The notes under the pieces were generated by a model, which made no database searches, was not told the DNA's origin, and saw only the letters and a list, made by a program, of their open reading frames with translations. 64,000 nucleotides of DNA from Methylacidiphilales bacterium. GTDB lineage: Bacteria > Verrucomicrobiota > Verrucomicrobiia > Methylacidiphilales > UBA1321. The position numbers and the translations under genes are program-made. Below, in pieces: positions 60,605-64,000 of the stretch (position 1 is the first letter of the stretch; the number at the start of each line of letters is the position of its first letter). The DNA is taken from NCBI GenBank assembly GCA_021272165.1, contig JAJSLK010000063.1:26528-90527 (forward strand). Reading direction: 5' to 3'.

Positions 60605-61632
60605 AGGGCGAAACTTTGAACGAGACGGAATCGGAACTCATTGAGGCCATGCCAGACTGTGAAGACGTTCCGACCGCCCGTGACGCTATCGACTTGGTCA
60701 ACGATGTCGAGTTAGTCGAGCCGCCGATCCTGGTTGCCGGGCTGCTGCACAAGGGCAGCACGCTTTTACTTGGTGCATCGTCAAAGAGTTTCAAGTCATG
60801 GAGTCTTATCGACCTTGCTCTATCCGTTGCCAGTGGCCGGGAGTGGTGGAATTTATCATGCACAAAAGGCCGGGTACTCTATGCCGATTTTGAGCTTACG
60901 CCATTTTTCTGGCGCAAACGGGCAATGGAGATCGCCGAGGCACGCAATTTAACCTTGGACAACATCCGCGTGATGAACTGCCGAGGGTATGAAGCTTGTG
61001 CTGCTCTGTTAGCGATTGAACGCGAGGCGCAGTCTCAGCCTTTCGATTTGATCTTACTCGATCCACTCTATTCCTTCCTCGCGGGCAGAGATGAAAATTC
61101 TGCGGGCGATGTCGGCTTGATCTTGCGAAGACTCGCCATGCTTGCCGAATCAACGGGTGCGGCTCTGGCCATCTCACACCATTTCAGCAAGGGCAATCAA
61201 AGCGCGAAAGAAGCCATCGACCGCTTTTCCGGTAGCGGCGTGTTTGCTCGCTTCCCAGATGCGTTGCTCACCATGACCCGACACGAGGAAGATGGCGCGT
61301 TTGTTGTCGATGCCACCGTGCGAAACTTTGCGCCTATAAACCCGTTTGTCTTGCGCTGGCAGCACCCGCTCATGGCACGGGACGGCTCGCTTAATCCTGC
61401 CGATATAAAAAAGCCGCCTGGATCGTTTCAAACCAAGTACACGCTTGAACAAGTCCTAAGCGTCATGGGGTCAAAGGTAATGACCGCAAAAGAGGTGGAG
61501 CTTGCCTGCCGTGACACACACAAAATGGGCGATTCGACGGTAAAGCGTCTTTTGAAAAAAGGCAAAGAGGACGGAAAAGTAATCCAGCCCAGTGCCGGGT
61601 TATGGCAGAGGGTCACGGGGTCACAGCCGTGA
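60601..61632 (+). CDS. RepA-like P-loop ATPase/helicase
   Basis: GLLHKGSTLLLGASSKSFKSWSLIDLALSVASG; LYADFEL; FDLILLDPLYSFLAGRDENSAGDVGLILRRLAMLAESTGAALAISHHFSKG. Confidence 0.78.
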   Translation: MKGETLNETESELIEAMPDCEDVPTARDAIDLVNDVELVEPPILVAGLLHKGSTLLLGASSKSFKSWSLIDLALSVASGREWWNLSCTKGRVLYADFELTPFFWRKRAMEIAEARNLTLDNIRVMNCRGYEACAALLAIEREAQSQPFDLILLDPLYSFLAGRDENSAGDVGLILRRLAMLAESTGAALAISHHFSKGNQSAKEAIDRFSGSGVFARFPDALLTMTRHEEDGAFVVDATVRNFAPINPFVLRWQHPLMARDGSLNPADIKKPPGSFQTKYTLEQVLSVMGSKVMTAKEVELACRDTHKMGDSTVKRLLKKGKEDGKVIQPSAGLWQRVTGSQP

Positions 61633-61795
61633 GCCTCATGCCCATGAACCCCATGAGCCTCGCGCATGAGGGTCAAAGGCTCACACCCTTTAGGGTGAGC
61701 CTGAACCTCTGCACCGAGGGTCAAGGCGACATCTACGCACCAGCCATACTGCCGGGTGGTCGTCACACCGAGGACATTTTATCGAAAGGAAAAAC

Positions 61796-62179
61796 ATGAT
61801 CCCGCTGGAAACCGAATTTTACTCACGGGGCTTTTGCCACAAACAAACCATGAGGGTCAAATTTACTGCGATATTTGCCCGTTTTAGGCGTTCCGATCCC
61901 GAAAAGGTCATCCACTACGAGGTCGTGACTATAACGCCCGGAAAACCCTACAATATTGCGGGAATCAATTTTCCAGCCAAGGAACAGTACCCGTGCTCCG
62001 AGCAATGGGGGGAAAAGGGCTGGACGTACTTGGACGAAGACCAAGCTCGCAGCCGGTTCGAGATGTTGCTGGCAGTCGGACGTGACGTGCCTGGCCGATG
62101 GTTGAGCGTTGCTAACGAATCCCTGGTTAACCCGATAAAAGGCACCCCGCCTCGCGCAGGCGCGCGCGATAGCAGATAA
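61796..62179 (+). CDS. Hypothetical element protein
   Basis: 127-aa ORF in the replication cluster. Confidence 0.4.
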   Translation: MIPLETEFYSRGFCHKQTMRVKFTAIFARFRRSDPEKVIHYEVVTITPGKPYNIAGINFPAKEQYPCSEQWGEKGWTYLDEDQARSRFEMLLAVGRDVPGRWLSVANESLVNPIKGTPPRAGARDSR

Positions 62180-62329
62180 AATTATGAACAGTAATCAAAA
62201 ACATTCAAATTCGCTGTTAGCTACAAATTTAATAACAGTGAAGCAGAATGCGTTTGACCCCTAAAAACATAGATTCCTCGCGCGTGCGCGCGCGCATACA
62301 AAATAAAATCATGAACCGCAATCAAAAAC
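62150..62329 (+). repeat. Imperfect direct repeat of about 53 bp (62150-62202 and 62276-62329)
   Basis: cctcgcgcaggcgcgcgcgatagcagataaaattatgaacagtaatcaaaaac / cctcgcgcgtgcgcgcgcgcatacaaaataaaatcatgaaccgcaatcaaaaac. Confidence 0.8.
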
Positions 62330-62646
62330 GGGACGCGACACTCGGCGATTTGAACAAACAACTAGCCGAAAAGGACCTGGAATCCAAAGCCGTCGATAAG
62401 CTGGAGGAATGCCTTGAGGCGACTAACACCATGTATGACATCAAGGGAAAGATCCTCCGCAAGTTCCCCGACTTCAAAACGAAGCTGCGCGCGATTACCC
62501 TGGGCCTTGCTTATACGGCCGGCAAACCGGTGGAGAGGTCCGAAGTGATTACCCAGCGTCACACCAGCTTGGAAGACTTGCGCGCCCAGGCGAAGGCATC
62601 GCCTGAACTGAGGCGTGCGCTAAGGGAACTTCTCGGCGAGGATTGA
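62248..62646 (+). CDS. Hypothetical element protein
   Basis: 132-aa ORF, charged helical composition. Confidence 0.45.
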   Translation: MRLTPKNIDSSRVRARIQNKIMNRNQKRDATLGDLNKQLAEKDLESKAVDKLEECLEATNTMYDIKGKILRKFPDFKTKLRAITLGLAYTAGKPVERSEVITQRHTSLEDLRAQAKASPELRRALRELLGED

Positions 62647-62915
62647 TTATAACTTTGTAAGTTTTTAATGACAAGAAGGATGCGACTTGAATCGAGCCGT
62701 ACTTAGAGGTGATACTGACTGCCGATTCAGGTTGCAAGTTATTGATCTAAAACGAGGTATGACTCTGAAAAATTGAGCGAAAACAGCGGGCGTGTTCAAA
62801 AAGGGGGGCCCTTTGCTTACCTCTGGAACAGGTGCCTAAAAACCGCGTTCATAAATCGGGCAGTTTTTGAACGAAACCGGTTTCCGGTTTCTCGCCGTCT
62901 CCGTAGGGTATAGTT

Positions 62916-63521
62916 GTGAAAGTTGCCCTCTACGCCCGAGTTTCTACTGACGAACAAACAGTCAGCCAACAACTTGATGTCCTGCGGGGTGATTGCCAAC
63001 GTCACGGCTGGAACATCATTGAGGAGATTGATGACACCATTTCCGGCATGACCTTTACCAGAAAGGGCCTTGATCGGCTCATGGGACTCGTCAGGCGGAA
63101 GAAAATCGATCTGATTGTGGCCCACAAGTTGGACCGGCTTGGCCGTTCCCTGCCGCACCTGGCGCAGATGATTGGCGAATTTGAGGCGAATGGGGTTGCC
63201 TTGTTCATTCCGGGACAAGGCATCGACACGAGGCTGGCGAACCCAGCGGGACGGCTCCAGCTTCACATTTTGATGGCCGTGGCTGATTTTGAGCGGGCTT
63301 TGATTTCGGAACGGACCACGCTCAAGCTGCGAGCGCTGCAGGCAGCAGGTAAGCATGTTGGCAGGCCGAAAATGCTGGCGAGTGTCAAAGGACGGGCTCA
63401 GGCGGTCTGTGAGCGGGTACTGGCCACCACGGGAAAGCTTCCAACCTGCCGGGCCTTGGCAACCGAACTGAGCATGTCCATCGGCTCGGCTCACTCACTT
63501 ATGCGTGGGCTTAGAAATTAA
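62916..63521 (+). CDS. Serine recombinase (resolvase/invertase family)
   Basis: MKVALYARVSTDEQTVSQQLDVL; IVAHKLDRLGRSLPHL; NPAGRLQLHILMAVADFERALISERT; C-terminal HTH. Confidence 0.93.
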   Translation: MKVALYARVSTDEQTVSQQLDVLRGDCQRHGWNIIEEIDDTISGMTFTRKGLDRLMGLVRRKKIDLIVAHKLDRLGRSLPHLAQMIGEFEANGVALFIPGQGIDTRLANPAGRLQLHILMAVADFERALISERTTLKLRALQAAGKHVGRPKMLASVKGRAQAVCERVLATTGKLPTCRALATELSMSIGSAHSLMRGLRN

Positions 63522-63571
63522 TATTCAAATACCTGGTTTCCGGCTCTGATCTCGCTCCGTATGGTCTTGTT

Positions 63572-63811
63572 GTGAAAAGACTTTTTAAACTGATGGCTGC
63601 GGGAATGCTGATGGCTTCGCCGCTGGTGAAGGTGAACACGAACCGCCATGCTTTCGCCCAGGTCCAGCGCATCGGGTCGGGAAAGCCGGACCTCGCTCGC
63701 CTGACCGTGAAGGAACTCCGAGCGATGGCGACCGCGATGAAGATCAAGGGCCGGAGCAAAGCGCGGCGAAAGGCGCAACTCGTGGCGCTGATCCAGAAGG
63801 CCAGCCAATAA
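63572..63811 (+). CDS. Small SAP/Rho-N-like protein
   Basis: DLARLTVKELRAMATAMKIKGRSKARRKAQLVALIQKA. Confidence 0.6.
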   Translation: MKRLFKLMAAGMLMASPLVKVNTNRHAFAQVQRIGSGKPDLARLTVKELRAMATAMKIKGRSKARRKAQLVALIQKASQ

Positions 63812-63860
63812 ACATTCTCGACCCCGGTGGCGGGTGATCCCCGGATTTTGAAACACACAC

Positions 63861-64000
63861 CTAGTGTTGTGTCCCTGAAATACGCGAAAGTAATCTTTCG
63901 AGCTTGAGGAAAATGGATTCGGCGGTGGCAGTCCAGGCGAAGGGTTTGGCCGTGCGATTGTAAGCTTCGACGAAAGCGTCGATCTTGCGGATCAAATCCT
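63861..64000 (-). mobile_element. IS630-like transposase, 3' end (partial, runs off the right edge)
   Basis: Reverse strand: DLIRKIDAFVEAYNRTAKPFAWTATAESIFLKLERLLSRISGTQH*. Confidence 0.8.

Noticed and set aside
57208-62700. Right att copy of the tRNA 3' fragment around 62.7 kb
   Set aside because: Only a 9-mer (CAGAGGTAA) similarity was found; not enough to call attR.

Overview
This is a 64 kb bacterial chromosome window. Gene content looks Verrucomicrobiota-like, but that is an inference from protein style only. Conserved backbone blocks alternate with accessory DNA. Backbone genes include: sugar-nucleotide/LPS genes (SAM methyltransferase, nucleotidyltransferase, SDR, LhgO; later RfbF/RfbG/RfbH, GT2, GT9); pyrH, hpt, ispH, a ferredoxin and PFK; a GlcD-like oxidase, FMN reductase and OprB porin; and a FecR / outer-membrane protein / CHASE2-cyclase block. 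Accessory regions: (i) 4.6-9.8 kb, a decayed conjugative element (TrwC-type relaxase fragment, T4CP fragment, integrase fragment, truncated Lit/U49-like HEVGH peptidase) next to tRNA-Leu; (ii) 9.95-27.2 kb, a mosaic segment rich in two-component/cyclase signalling genes with in-frame gene chimeras and phage scaffold-like remnants, bounded by tRNA-Leu and a broken second copy of its 5' half; (iii) 28.6-33.1 kb, CDP-deoxyhexose genes interrupted by a putative ADP-ribosyltransferase-fold toxin with an unlisted 56-aa partner, an RHH-like gene with a two-tier palindromic operator, and a TIR-bounded MITE-like element; (iv) 41.5-43.98 kb, a small AT-rich island apparently splitting a tRNA-Ser gene while carrying a complete tRNA-Ser; (v) 57.2-62.7 kb, a compact integrase/excisionase/primase/helicase element at a tRNA 3' fragment, followed by a serine recombinase and an IS630-like transposase end. 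All family calls were made by eye from motifs; no searches were run.
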